Assembly (NCBI GenBank): GCA_031272805.1
Contig: JAISTC010000083.1
Span: 1-33,232 of the forward strand
Length of the DNA stretch: 33,232 nt
Source of the DNA: Propionibacteriaceae bacterium
GTDB taxonomy: Bacteria; Actinomycetota; Actinomycetes; Propionibacteriales; Propionibacteriaceae
Direction of reading: 5' to 3'
The position numbers and the translations under genes are program-made. Position 1 is the first letter of the stretch. Each line of letters begins with the position of its first letter. Under the pieces are notes generated by a model that saw only the letters and a list, made by a program, of their open reading frames with translations, had not been told where the DNA came from and did no database searches. Shown here one piece after another: positions 17,991-25,623 of the stretch.

Positions 17991-18167
17991 GCCGAGGTGT
18001 CAGGCGCCCTGGCCTTGGCGAGGAACGAGCCCGGGCCAGGGCACCTGATACCGCGGCCGACAGGAGACCACACCCCGGCCGACGGCAGACCACACCCCTG
18101 GCCGAGGTATCAGATGCCGCCGCCCGGGCTCGTTCCTCGCCAAGGCCGCGGCATCTGACACCTCGGC
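17991..18167. repeat. Two family C palindromes between rhtA and dnaK
   Basis: The first copy (17991-18058) and the second (18101-18167) are in opposite orientation. Both have GAGGTRTCAG arms and the loop word CGAGGAACGAG (forward in the first, reverse in the second). They are separated by about 40 bases containing a direct repeat (AGACCACACCCC and AGACCACACCCCT). A small hairpin, GAGCCA-CCG-TGGCTC (18170-18184), follows. Together with the dnaK control region they fill the 323-base gap 17956-18278, which holds no gene. Confidence 0.85.
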
Positions 18168-18193
18168 CTGAGCCACCGTGGCTCAACCTCGTT

Positions 18194-18214
18194 CTTGAGT
18201 GTGTTAGACTCAAC
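18194..18214 (+). promoter_or_regulatory. HAIR operator (HspR-binding inverted repeat) before dnaK
   Basis: CTTGAGT-N7-ACTCAAC differs from the HAIR consensus (CTTGAGT-N7-ACTCAAG) at one base. HspR with DnaK as co-repressor binds such sites in streptomycetes and mycobacteria. TAGACT inside the site (18205-18210) could be the -10, so binding would block the promoter. CTCAAC-CTCGTT-CTTGAG (18182-18199) overlaps on the left and CTCAAC-TTCGTT-CTGAG (18209-18225) on the right, a direct repeat 27 bases apart that may extend the operator. Confidence 0.85.
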
Positions 18215-18278
18215 TTCGTTCTGAGCCCAGGCGGCTCACCCACAAGTTCAACAGTCCAGTTATCCGGGAGGAAACACC

Positions 18279-20123
18279 ATGGCCCGTGCAGTCGGCATCG
18301 ACCTCGGCACCACCAACTCTTGCGTCGCCGTTTTGGAAGGCGGCGAACCCACTGTCGTCCCCAACGCCGAGGGTGCCCGCACGACCCCTTCGGTCGTCGC
18401 GTTCGCCAAGGGCGGCGAGGTCCTGGTCGGCGAGGTCGCCAAGCGCCAGGCCGTGACCAACGTGGAGCGGACCGTCCGCTCCGTCAAGCGCCACATGGGG
18501 ACGGACTGGTCGATCGACATCGACAACAAGACCTACAAGCCGCAGCAGATTTCGGCGTTCGTCCTGCAGAAGCTCAAGCGCGACGCTGAGGCCTACCTCG
18601 GCGAGCCCGTGACCAACGCCGTCATCACGGTCCCGGCGTACTTCTCCGACGCCGAACGCCAGGCCACCAAGGAGGCCGGCGAGATCGCCGGCTTCACGGT
18701 TGACCGCATCATCAACGAGCCGACGGCCGCCGCCCTGGCCTACGGCCTCGACAAGTCCGCGACCGAGCAGACGGTCCTCGTCTTCGACCTCGGCGGCGGG
18801 ACATTCGACGTCTCGCTGCTGGAGATCTCGGAGGGCGTCTTCGAGGTCAAGGCGACCAACGGCGACAACCGCCTCGGCGGCGACGACTGGGACCAGCGCG
18901 TCGTCGACTGGCTGGTCAAGGAGTTCAAGAACGTCCACGGCGTCGACCTGGCCAAGGACAAGATGGCCCGTCAGCGCCTCCAGGAGGCGGCCGAGCGCGC
19001 CAAGATCGAGCTGTCCAGCGCCCAGGAGACCCAGATCAACCTGCCGTACATCACGGCCAGCGCCGACGGCCCGCTCCACCTCGACACGAAGCTCAGCCGC
19101 GCCGAGTTCCAGCGCATGACGCAGGACCTGCTCGACCGCTGCCGCGCGCCGTTCAACAAGGTCATCGCCGACGCCAAGATCTCGATCGACAAGATCGACC
19201 AGGTCATCCTGGTCGGCGGCTCGACCCGGATGCCCGCCGTGACGGACCTGGTCAAGGAGCTGGCCGGCAAGGAGCCGCACAAGGGCGTCAACCCGGACGA
19301 GGTCGTGGCGCTCGGCGCCGCGCTCCAGGCCGGCGTCCTGAAGGGCGAGGTGAAGGACGTCCTGCTGCTCGACGTCACCCCCCTCTCCCTCGGCATCGAG
19401 GTCAAGGGCGGGCTGATGGAGAAGATCATCGAGCGCAACACGACGATCCCGACCAAGCGGTCGCAGATCTTCACGACGGCCGAGGACAACCAGCCTTCCG
19501 TCCTCATCCAGGTGTACCAGGGCGAGCGTGACTTCGCCCGCGACAACAAGTCGCTCGGCAACTTCGAGCTGACGGGGATCATGCCGGCGCCGCGCAATGT
19601 GCCGCAGATCGAGGTCACGTTCGACATCGACGCCAACGGCATCGTCCACGTCTCCGCCAAGGACCTCGCCACCGGCAAGGAGCAGTCCATGACGGTGACG
19701 GGCGGGTCGGCCCTGGGCAAGGACGAGATCGACAAGATGATCAAGGAGGCCGAGTCGCGGGCCGAGGAGGACAAGAAGCGGCGCGAGTCGGTCGAGCTGC
19801 GCAACGAGGCCGACGCGCTGGCGTTCCGGACCGAGAAGCTCCTGGAGGAGCACGACGCCATCCTGTCCGACGAGATCAAGACGCCCGTCAAGGAGGCCGT
19901 CGAGAAGCTCAAGGAAGCCCTCAAGGGAACCGACAACGACGCCGAGGTCAAGGACGCGATGGAGGCCCTCAACAAGACGGCCGCCACGATGGGCCAGGCC
20001 GTCTACGCCGCCGCCCAGGCCAAGCAGCAGGAGGAGGCCGCGGCCCAGTCGTCGGCGGAGGACGCCCCGGCCGGCGCTGACGACGACGTCGTCGACGCCG
20101 AGATCGTGGACGAGGACAAGTGA
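18279..20123 (+). CDS. dnaK: Chaperone DnaK (Hsp70)
   Basis: This 614-residue Hsp70 folds client proteins in the cytosol through ATP cycles with DnaJ and GrpE, and in actinobacteria also serves as co-repressor of HspR. It has the phosphate loop [13 protein letters not shown] (6-18), the second ATP motif [12 protein letters not shown] (about 169-180), the interdomain linker [14 protein letters not shown] (about 362-375), the substrate domain, and an acidic tail ending [11 protein letters not shown]. The length is typical for Gram-positive forms that lack a short N-terminal insertion. ATG follows GGGAGGAAA at the right distance. The gene is first in the dnaK-grpE-dnaJ-hspR operon. The very long frames on the opposite strand here are a codon-bias artefact. 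Confidence 0.99.
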   Translation: MARAVGIDLGTTNSCVAVLEGGEPTVVPNAEGARTTPSVVAFAKGGEVLVGEVAKRQAVTNVERTVRSVKRHMGTDWSIDIDNKTYKPQQISAFVLQKLKRDAEAYLGEPVTNAVITVPAYFSDAERQATKEAGEIAGFTVDRIINEPTAAALAYGLDKSATEQTVLVFDLGGGTFDVSLLEISEGVFEVKATNGDNRLGGDDWDQRVVDWLVKEFKNVHGVDLAKDKMARQRLQEAAERAKIELSSAQETQINLPYITASADGPLHLDTKLSRAEFQRMTQDLLDRCRAPFNKVIADAKISIDKIDQVILVGGSTRMPAVTDLVKELAGKEPHKGVNPDEVVALGAALQAGVLKGEVKDVLLLDVTPLSLGIEVKGGLMEKIIERNTTIPTKRSQIFTTAEDNQPSVLIQVYQGERDFARDNKSLGNFELTGIMPAPRNVPQIEVTFDIDANGIVHVSAKDLATGKEQSMTVTGGSALGKDEIDKMIKEAESRAEEDKKRRESVELRNEADALAFRTEKLLEEHDAILSDEIKTPVKEAVEKLKEALKGTDNDAEVKDAMEALNKTAATMGQAVYAAAQAKQQEEAAAQSSAEDAPAGADDDVVDAEIVDEDK

Positions 20124-20165
20124 CGCGGCGCCGCGCGTAACGCCGGACCGACGTGTCAGCCCGAA

Positions 20166-20219
20166 CCCAGCGCCGAGTCCGGCCGCGCCAGTGCGCTGGC
20201 GCGGCCGGACCCCGCTGGG
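20166..20219 (+). terminator. Strong hairpin between dnaK and grpE (attenuator or mRNA-stability element)
   Basis: A perfect 15-bp stem with a 4-base TGCG loop spans 20177-20210 (GTCCGGCCGCGCCAG and its complement). An outer stem, CCCAGCG (20166-20172) with CGCTGGG (20213-20219), extends it. There is no T-tract, so it is not a full intrinsic terminator. It could hold back part of the transcription into grpE or protect the 3' end of dnaK mRNA, giving more DnaK than GrpE and DnaJ. Confidence 0.7.
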
Positions 20220-20240
20220 GCCGGGTGTTGAGGAGAACCG

Positions 20241-20993
20241 ATGACTGAAGACAACACGACCAACTGGGACGAGGCGCTCCAAGACCTCGTCGACGGCGCC
20301 GTCCCGCCCGCCCCCGCCGAGGCGGCCGACCAGCCGGCAGGGGAGCCCGCGTCGGCCGGCTCGCCCACCCCGCCGACGGCCGAGGAGCTGGTGGCCGAGC
20401 GGACCGCCGACCTGCAGCGGCTCCAAGCCGAGTACGCCAACTACAAGAAGCGCGTCGACCGGGACCGGGCGCTGGCCCGCCAGGGCGGGATCGAGGCCGT
20501 CATGGCCGACCTGCTGCCCGTCCTCGACGGCATCGCGGCGGCCCGCTCGCACGACGAGCTGACCGGGGGCGCCAAGCTCATCGCGGACGAGTTGGAGAAG
20601 GTGGCGGCCAAGTACGGGCTGGCCGCGTTCGGCGCGGCCGACGAGCCCTTCGACCCCCACGTCCACGAGGCGCTGATGACGATCGACAAGCCGGGCTACC
20701 CCGTGACGTCGGTGGCGCAGGTGTTCCAGTCGGGCTACAAGCTGAACGACCGGGTCCTGCGCCCGGCCCGGGTCGGCGTGGCCGAGCCGTCCGAACCGGT
20801 TACGCCGGAGGACGCCGCCCAGGCCGCGGCCGACGACGGCGCCCAGGTTCCGGCCGGGGACGCGCCCCAGGCCGCGGCGGACGTGACGGAGGCCGCCCAG
20901 CCGGCGGACCACGTGACCCACAAACCCCCGAAACCGCCCAAGGGCCCGGCGGGCCACCCGACCCACCACAGCCACGCCGCGGACTCAGAGTGA
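20241..20993 (+). CDS. grpE: Nucleotide exchange factor GrpE
   Basis: GrpE dimers release ADP from DnaK. The 250-residue protein has a Pro/Ala-rich, probably disordered N-terminus (1-50), a coiled-coil helix (about 52-95, [19 protein letters not shown]), and the beta domain with [18 protein letters not shown] and [21 protein letters not shown]. The C-terminal tail of about 60 residues is longer than usual and low in complexity ([16 protein letters not shown]... ending HHSHAADSE). ATG follows GAGGAGAA. A 117-base gap with a strong hairpin separates it from dnaK. dnaJ begins 20 bases downstream. Confidence 0.97.
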   Translation: MTEDNTTNWDEALQDLVDGAVPPAPAEAADQPAGEPASAGSPTPPTAEELVAERTADLQRLQAEYANYKKRVDRDRALARQGGIEAVMADLLPVLDGIAAARSHDELTGGAKLIADELEKVAAKYGLAAFGAADEPFDPHVHEALMTIDKPGYPVTSVAQVFQSGYKLNDRVLRPARVGVAEPSEPVTPEDAAQAAADDGAQVPAGDAPQAAADVTEAAQPADHVTHKPPKPPKGPAGHPTHHSHAADSE

Positions 20994-21012
20994 CGAGAGG
21001 GTAGGAGGCGTC

Positions 21013-22173
21013 GTGACGACCAAGGACTACCTGGAAAAGGACTACTACGCCATCCTCGGCGTCAAGAAGGACGCCACCCCGGCGGAGATCAAGAAGGCCT
21101 TCCGCAAGCTGGCCCGGGAGAACCACCCGGACCAGCACCCCGGCGACAAGCAGGCGGAGAAGCGCTTCAAGGAGGCGTCGGAGGCCCACGACGTGTTGTC
21201 CGACCCGGACAAGCGCAAGGAGTACGACTCCGCCCGGGCCATGTTCGGCTCGGGCTTCCGCTTCCCCGGGACCGGCGGGCGGACGGGCGGCGCCCAGGCC
21301 AACTTCAACCTCGACGACCTGTTCGGCCAGTTCAGCGGCGCGGGCGGGACGGCCGGGGGCGGCCTCGGCAGCTTCTTCGACTTCTTCGGCGGCGGCGCCG
21401 AGCGGACGAGCCGCAGCCGCGGGCCCCGGCGCGGCCACGACCTGGAGGGCGAGGCCACGGTGTCGTTCCGGGACGCGGCCGAGGGGGTCACGGTCAGCCT
21501 GCCGCTGACGTCCGACGCGGCCTGCCCGACGTGCCACGGGACGAGCTTCAAGCAGGGCACGTCGCCCAAGACGTGCCCCCAGTGCCAGGGCTCGGGGACG
21601 GTGTCGCGCCAGTCGGGCGGCTTCGCCGTGTCGGAGCCCTGCTCGACCTGCCGGGGCCGCGGGCTGGTCGGCGAGGACTGCCCGGACTGCGCCGGGACGG
21701 GCCGGGCCAAGTCGACCCAGACGGTCCAGGTCCGGCTGCCGGCGGGTGTGTCGGACGGCCAGCGCATCCGCGTCAAGGGCAAGGGCGGCGCGGGTGCCGG
21801 CGGCGGCGCGGCGGGCGACCTGTACGTCGTCGTCCACGTCCGGCCGCACCGCCTGTTCGGCCGCTCGGGCGACAACCTGACGTTGACGGTCCCCGTCACG
21901 TTCGCCGAGGCCACGCTGGGTGCCGAGATCGAGGTGCCGACGCTGGCCGGCGGGACGGTCAAGCTGCGCGTCCCCGCCGGGACGCCCAATGGCCGGACGT
22001 TCCGCGTTCGCGGCAAGGGCATCCAGAAGAAGGACGGCGTGACCGACCTGATGGTGACGGTCGAGGTCCAGGTACCGCACCATCTGTCGGCCGAGGCCAA
22101 GGCGGCCCTGGAGCAGTTTGCGTCGCTGAGCCACGAGCCCGACCCGCGGGCCGCGCTCAAGGCGGGTGTGTGA
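21013..22173 (+). CDS. dnaJ: Chaperone DnaJ (Hsp40)
   Basis: This 386-residue type I DnaJ stimulates DnaK ATPase and delivers substrates. It has a J domain (10-73) with HPD at 38-40, a Gly/Phe-rich region (about 78-132), four zinc-binding repeats (CPTCHGTSF, CPQCQGSGT, CSTCRGRGL and CPDCAGTGR, about 171-233), and the C-terminal substrate domains. The first zinc repeat has Ser where CxxCxGxG expects the last Gly; all cysteines are kept. The N-terminal KDYLEKDYYAILGV is typical of the DnaJ1 form in the actinobacterial dnaK operon. GTG start with GTAGGAGG upstream. hspR follows within 30 bases. Confidence 0.98.
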   Translation: MTTKDYLEKDYYAILGVKKDATPAEIKKAFRKLARENHPDQHPGDKQAEKRFKEASEAHDVLSDPDKRKEYDSARAMFGSGFRFPGTGGRTGGAQANFNLDDLFGQFSGAGGTAGGGLGSFFDFFGGGAERTSRSRGPRRGHDLEGEATVSFRDAAEGVTVSLPLTSDAACPTCHGTSFKQGTSPKTCPQCQGSGTVSRQSGGFAVSEPCSTCRGRGLVGEDCPDCAGTGRAKSTQTVQVRLPAGVSDGQRIRVKGKGGAGAGGGAAGDLYVVVHVRPHRLFGRSGDNLTLTVPVTFAEATLGAEIEVPTLAGGTVKLRVPAGTPNGRTFRVRGKGIQKKDGVTDLMVTVEVQVPHHLSAEAKAALEQFASLSHEPDPRAALKAGV

Positions 22174-22203
22174 TGAGGCGCACCCCGGAGAAAGGATGAG
22201 GCC

Positions 22204-22614
22204 ATGAACAAGCTCCCGCAGTTGGTCGACGAGGACGCGCCGCTGTTCCTCATCTCGACGGCCGCGCGCCTGGCGGCGATGCACCCGCAGACCCTGCGCA
22301 GCTACGACCGGCTCGGCCTCGTCGTGCCCAAGCGCACGAAGGGCCGCGGCCGGCGCTACTCGGCCAAGGACGTGGCCCGGCTGCGCCTCGTCCAGTACCT
22401 GACCCAGGACGAGGGCATCAACCTCAACGGCGTCCGCCGCATCCTCGAGCTCCAGGCGGAGGCGGAACTCCTGCGCCGCGAGCTGACGCGCCTGACCGCG
22501 GAGATCCAGCGCCTCCACACGGACCACCGCAGCGGCCGCGTCTACACGGCGACCGCCACGGGCGACATCTGGCTGGGCCGCACCCGCCAACGCCCCAGAG
22601 AACTGATGCCGTAA
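22204..22614 (+). CDS. hspR: Heat-shock repressor HspR (MerR family)
   Basis: This 136-residue MerR-type DNA-binding protein has the winged-helix signature LFLISTAARLAAMHPQTLR, YDRLGLVVPKRT and RRYSAKDVARL (about 14-78). A coiled-coil segment rich in Leu and Glu follows (about 88-112). HspR represses the dnaK operon through the HAIR operator with DnaK acting as co-repressor, a negative loop that opens when DnaK is occupied by unfolded proteins. The operator is present at 18194-18214. The ATG at 22204 has GAGAAAGG upstream. It ends the operon, and family A repeats follow 60 bases later. Confidence 0.96.
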   Translation: MNKLPQLVDEDAPLFLISTAARLAAMHPQTLRSYDRLGLVVPKRTKGRGRRYSAKDVARLRLVQYLTQDEGINLNGVRRILELQAEAELLRRELTRLTAEIQRLHTDHRSGRVYTATATGDIWLGRTRQRPRELMP

Positions 22615-22675
22615 GGGGCCTGCCCCGTCTGTGCACGCTGACGATCCATGCCGGGGCAGTCGACTTCCCGCCGGC

Positions 22676-22906
22676 AAAGATCCCGGCTTTCGCCGGGATG
22701 ACAAAGGGGTTGGGATGACAAATGCTCCCGCCGGGATGAGAAACGGTCACACCACAACGTGTCATCCCGGCGAAAGCCGGGATCTTTCCTGTCACGGAGT
22801 GGCCCGGCGTCTCCTCCCACACCCTTGTCATCCCGGCGAAAGCCGGGATCTTTCGACCGGTTGTTGACTTCCTCGGGTTCAAGATCCCGGCTTTCGCCGG
22901 GATGAC
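22676..22906. repeat. Four family A palindromes after hspR
   Basis: Copies lie at 22676-22702 (-), 22761-22790 (+), 22827-22854 (+) and 22881-22906 (-). Each has the CCCGGC-GAAA-GCCGGG hairpin. The spacer words (GGGGTTGGGATGACAA) are the same as around the copies at 1393-1528. They may end transcription of the heat-shock operon. Spacing is irregular, so this is not a CRISPR array. Confidence 0.9.
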
Positions 22907-23371
22907 AAAGGGGTTGGGTGACAAGGGGGTTGGGGATGCCACGCGGGGGGGGTTGGTACGACGGGGGGACGCGGAGGGACTTGGTGGCGGACAGGTCCTT
23001 CGCTTCGCTCAGGACAGGGGTCCCCCGCGCACCCGGAAGAGCTCCCTTACCCTTGCTGTCTTCCGACCCTGGGGGGGTTGGGGGAGGTACCGCCGCGCGG
23101 GGGACCAGCGGTCAGCTTACCGTACGGGCGCTGGGTCTCGCCCGGCGCGTGACCTCAGTGGGTGGGGTCCTGTGCCGAACTCGGACGCGATCACCCCCAC
23201 TGGTGCCCGCGAGCGGGTCTGGGGCCGGAGCGGGTGGGATCCCTGCCGACTGCGCGACACGATCCCGCCCGGTGTGGTGGAATTGGGGCACCCTCCGTCA
23301 CGCTGGACGCGCGTGCGCGGCGGGGCCGGGCCGCTCGGTCCGGCAGCGGGAACAAGGGAACGGGGTGACCC
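22907..23371 (+). other. Long G-rich region upstream of the Na+ decarboxylase genes with paired hairpins
   Basis: No gene is visible in these 465 bases; open frames here have no ribosome-binding site or recognisable protein. The region holds G-runs, a small hairpin GTCCT-TCGCTTCGCTC-AGGAC (about 23000-23020), an inverted repeat CGGAAGA/TCTTCCG (about 23034-23066), and two similar stem-loops. The first stem-loop spans about 23159-23200 (GTGGGTGGGGTC...GATCACCCCCAC) and the second about 23232-23270 (GGGTGGGATC...GATCCCGCCC). Their loops share TGCCGA and a following CG-AC pattern. They could be a 5' leader of the downstream operon. No known riboswitch class is recognised. Confidence 0.35.
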
Positions 23372-23812
23372 GTGGAGAATCTGACCTTCGGCCTGTGGGC
23401 CACCCTCGTCGGCATGGGCACGGTTCTCGCCATCCTCGTCCTCCTCATGCTCGTCCTCTACGGCATCGGCGCGCTGGACAAGCTGGCCGCCCGCCGGGCC
23501 GCGCCCCCGACCCCCGCGAGCACGGAGCTGACCGCCGACGAGCAGGTCGCCATCGCGGTGGCCGTCGCCGCCCACCACCAGGCCACGGCGGCAGCGGCCC
23601 TCCCCGCCGTGCCACCGGCCACAGGCCCGGGCACCGTGGCCGAGGCCAGGGGGTCGGGCACCGTGGCTACGGAGCGAGCTCTGCGAGCGACAGCCACGGG
23701 GCCTGACACCGTGGCCGCCCATGACACCGTGGCCGCCCCCGACGCCGACCCGCTCCCCGGCCCCACCCCCGGCCAATACGGCTGGAAACACTCCTGGAAC
23801 AGGGGGAGGTAG
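23372..23812 (+). CDS. OadG/MmdD-like small membrane subunit of a Na+-pumping decarboxylase
   Basis: This 146-residue protein has one N-terminal membrane helix (about 5-33) in the sequence NLTFGLWATLVGMGTVLAIL. That is the pattern of oxaloacetate decarboxylase gamma and methylmalonyl-CoA decarboxylase delta chains, including the conserved GMG. These subunits hold the membrane and soluble parts together. The tail is Ala/Pro-rich and contains GTVA and DTVA repeats that come from a palindromic DNA insert (23644-23711), read in frame. The C-terminal GQYGWKHSWNRGR looks like the original end. Start GTG. The next gene begins 3 bases after the stop. Confidence 0.75.
   Translation: MENLTFGLWATLVGMGTVLAILVLLMLVLYGIGALDKLAARRAAPPTPASTELTADEQVAIAVAVAAHHQATAAAALPAVPPATGPGTVAEARGSGTVATERALRATATGPDTVAAHDTVAAPDADPLPGPTPGQYGWKHSWNRGR
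23644..23711. repeat. Palindromic element inside the OadG-like gene (family D, C-related)
   Basis: CCGTGGCT (23651-23658) and AGCCACGG (23682-23689) form an 8-bp stem around a GGAGCGAGCTCTGCGAGCG core. Outer bases GTCGGGCACC and GGCCTGACAC extend it with mismatches. CACCGTGGC occurs four times between 23632 and 23724. The insert lengthens the protein tail without breaking the frame. GTGTCAGGC on the complementary strand also occurs in family C arms. Confidence 0.65.
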
Positions 23813-23815
23813 ACC

Positions 23816-24310
23816 ATGCGCTACACCATCCGCGTCGGCGCCGCCGACCACGTCCTCGACGTGGAGGCCCTGGACGACCACCGCTACGCCGTCACGCTGG
23901 CCGACGGCCGGGTCGTCGAGGCCACGCTGGCCGGCGCCCCGCGTGACGACCCTGACGACCGTGACGACCGTGACGACCGACCCGACCGGGCCGACTCCCC
24001 TACCACCCACGCCCTCCCGCCACCGGCCTCCGGCCCGGCCGCGCGCCGCAATGTCGGCGCCGCGTCGCCGTTGACCGACGCGCTGCCCACCCGCGTGGTC
24101 GGCCTCGCCGCGCCGCTGCCCGGCGTGGTCCTGGCGGTGCCCGTGACCGTCGGGGAGGCCGTCACGCGCGGCCAGACCGTCGTCGTGCTGGAGGCGATGA
24201 AGATGAAGAACGACATCAAGGCGGCCGAGGACGGGCGGGTGGCGCGCGTGTTCGTCAAGGAGGGCGACTCGGTCCAGCACGGCGCCCCGCTCGTCGAGTT
24301 CGAGGTCTGA
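23816..24310 (+). CDS. Biotin carboxyl carrier subunit of the decarboxylase
   Basis: This 164-residue protein has the biotinyl motif EAMKM (126-130, biotin on K129) in a C-terminal lipoyl/biotinyl domain (about 94-164). It carries the CO2 released from the carboxylated substrate to the membrane beta subunit. The N-terminal ~40 residues (MRYTIRVGAADHVLDVEA) are the short cap seen in MmdC/GcdC-type proteins. The linker contains a charged repeat, DDPDDRDDRDDRPDR, encoded by a 9-base DNA tandem (TGACGACCG, about 23943-23983), then Pro/Ala-rich sequence. ATG with GGGGGAGG upstream. It lies between the two membrane subunits. Confidence 0.88.
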   Translation: MRYTIRVGAADHVLDVEALDDHRYAVTLADGRVVEATLAGAPRDDPDDRDDRDDRPDRADSPTTHALPPPASGPAARRNVGAASPLTDALPTRVVGLAAPLPGVVLAVPVTVGEAVTRGQTVVVLEAMKMKNDIKAAEDGRVARVFVKEGDSVQHGAPLVEFEV

Positions 24311-24313
24311 GCC

Positions 24314-25423
24314 GTGGACATCCTGGCCAAGGTGCTCGAAGGGCTGACCGCCGTGACGTGGCAGGGCCTCGTCATGATCGCCGTCGGGCTCGGCCTCGTC
24401 CTCCTCGCCGTCGTCAAGGAATATGAACCCCTGTTGCTGCTGCCGATCGGCGCCGGGGCGATCCTGACGAACCTGCCGCTGTCGCCGCTCGTGGGCGAGG
24501 ACGGGCTGCTCCGCATCCTCTACGACGTCGGCGTGGCCAACGAGCTGTTCCCCCTCTTGATCTTCGTCGGCATCGGCGCGCTGACGGACTTCGGGCCGCT
24601 GCTGGAGAACCCGAAGATGGTCCTGCTCGGCGCGGCGGGCCAGTTCGGCATCTTTCTGACGCTGATCCTGGCGCTCCTCCTCGGCTTCACGCGCAACGAG
24701 GCCGCGTCGATCGGCGTCATCGGGGCCATCGACGGGCCGACCTCGATCATCGTGGCGGGCCAGCTCGCGCCCCACCTGCTCGGGCCCATCACGGTCGCGG
24801 CCTACTCGTACATGTCGCTCGTGCCGATCATCATGCCGCCGGTCATGCGGCTGTTGACGACGAAGAAGGAGCGGGCCATCCGGATGCCCTACTCGCAGCG
24901 CGTCATCTCGCGCCGGACGCGCCTGCTCTTCCCGATCATCGTCACGCTGGTCGTCGGCCTGATCGTGCCGTTCGCCACGCCGTTGATCGGGATGTTGATG
25001 CTGGGCAACCTGATGCGGGAGTCGAAGGTCGTCGAGCGGCTGACGCAGGCGTCCGCCAACGAGTTGGCGAATGTCGTCACGCTGTTCCTCGGCCTGGCGA
25101 TCGGGTCGACCATGAGCGGCGCGAACTTCCTCCGGCCGTCGACGCTGGCGATCCTGGGGCTGGGGCTGCTGGCGTTCGTGCTCGACACGGCGGCCGGGGT
25201 CCTGTTCGGCAAGCTGATGAACCTCCTCTCCGGCGGGAAGGTCAACCCTCTGATCGGCGCGGCGGGCATCTCCGCGTTCCCCATGGCCGCGCGCGTCGTC
25301 CAGAAGGAGGCGGCGCGGGAGGACTTCGGCAACTTCGTGCTGATGCACGCGATGGGCGCCAACGCGGCCGGCCAGGTGGCGAGCGCGGTAGCAGGCGGCG
25401 TCCTGCTGGCGCTGATGGCGTAA
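24314..25423 (+). CDS. Na+-translocating decarboxylase beta subunit (OadB/GcdB/MmdB family)
   Basis: This 369-residue integral membrane protein decarboxylates carboxybiotin and uses the energy to pump Na+ outward. Residues known to matter in OadB of Klebsiella are all kept at the right spacing: Asp140 in GAIDGPTS, Tyr166 in YSYMSLVP, and N311, G315, S320 and R327 in NPLIGAAGISAFPMAAR. One change from the family is PIIMPP where PIIQPP is usual. The substrate is set by a carboxyltransferase alpha subunit, which is not in this window, so oxaloacetate, methylmalonyl-CoA or glutaconyl-CoA cannot be told apart. GTG start four bases after the biotin protein. A family C repeat follows the stop. Confidence 0.92.
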   Translation: MDILAKVLEGLTAVTWQGLVMIAVGLGLVLLAVVKEYEPLLLLPIGAGAILTNLPLSPLVGEDGLLRILYDVGVANELFPLLIFVGIGALTDFGPLLENPKMVLLGAAGQFGIFLTLILALLLGFTRNEAASIGVIGAIDGPTSIIVAGQLAPHLLGPITVAAYSYMSLVPIIMPPVMRLLTTKKERAIRMPYSQRVISRRTRLLFPIIVTLVVGLIVPFATPLIGMLMLGNLMRESKVVERLTQASANELANVVTLFLGLAIGSTMSGANFLRPSTLAILGLGLLAFVLDTAAGVLFGKLMNLLSGGKVNPLIGAAGISAFPMAARVVQKEAAREDFGNFVLMHAMGANAAGQVASAVAGGVLLALMA

Positions 25424-25432
25424 GGGGCCCCA

Positions 25433-25585
25433 GGCCGAGGTGTCTGATGCCGCGGCCTTGGCGAGGCACGAGCCCGGGCGGCGGCATCAGATACCTCGGC
25501 CGCCGACAGGCACCCCCGCTGAGGCATCAGGCCCCCACGCCCGGGCGCGTCCCGCGCCAGGGCCAGGGGGCCCGACGCCTCCGCC
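25433..25585. repeat. Family C palindromes between the decarboxylase operon and dnaX
   Basis: A standard C copy spans 25433-25501 (GGCCGAGGTGTCTGATGCCG with GCGGCATCAGATACCTCGGCC), its loop word changed to CGAGGCACGAG. A diverged copy spans 25518-25585, with GCTGAGGCATCAGGCCCCC paired to GGGGGCCCGACGCCTCCGCC and a different inner stem. The first copy begins only 10 bases after the decarboxylase stop and may serve as its terminator. Confidence 0.85.
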
Positions 25586-25610
25586 TGTGCGGAGTGTCTG
25601 TCTGCTCCCG

Positions 25611-25616
25611 TATCGT
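25611..25616 (+). promoter_or_regulatory. -10 element of a probable leaderless dnaX promoter
   Basis: TATCGT stands exactly seven bases before the GTG at 25624. No Shine-Dalgarno sequence is present. The spacing equals that before ispE, pcnB, asd, rhtA and the exonuclease gene. Confidence 0.5.
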
Positions 25617-25623
25617 TGGGGCC

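Noticed and set aside
18210..20975. A 921-codon open frame on the minus strand over dnaK and grpE
   Set aside because: It mirrors two certain genes in GC-rich DNA. Strong third-position G/C bias leaves the antisense frame open. Its sequence is Arg/Gly/Val/Asp-rich without recognisable domains.
22676..22906. CRISPR array
   Set aside because: Repeats are palindromic, occur in both orientations, have irregular spacers built from repeat fragments, and there are no cas genes.
22918..23706. A 262-codon open frame upstream of and overlapping the OadG-like gene
   Set aside because: It overlaps the well-supported membrane-subunit gene in another frame, starts inside repeats, and its product is low-complexity Arg/Gly/Pro.
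23117..25348. A 743-codon minus-strand frame over the decarboxylase module
   Set aside because: Antisense shadow of three recognisable genes; composition rich in Arg, Gln and Asp as expected from the bias.
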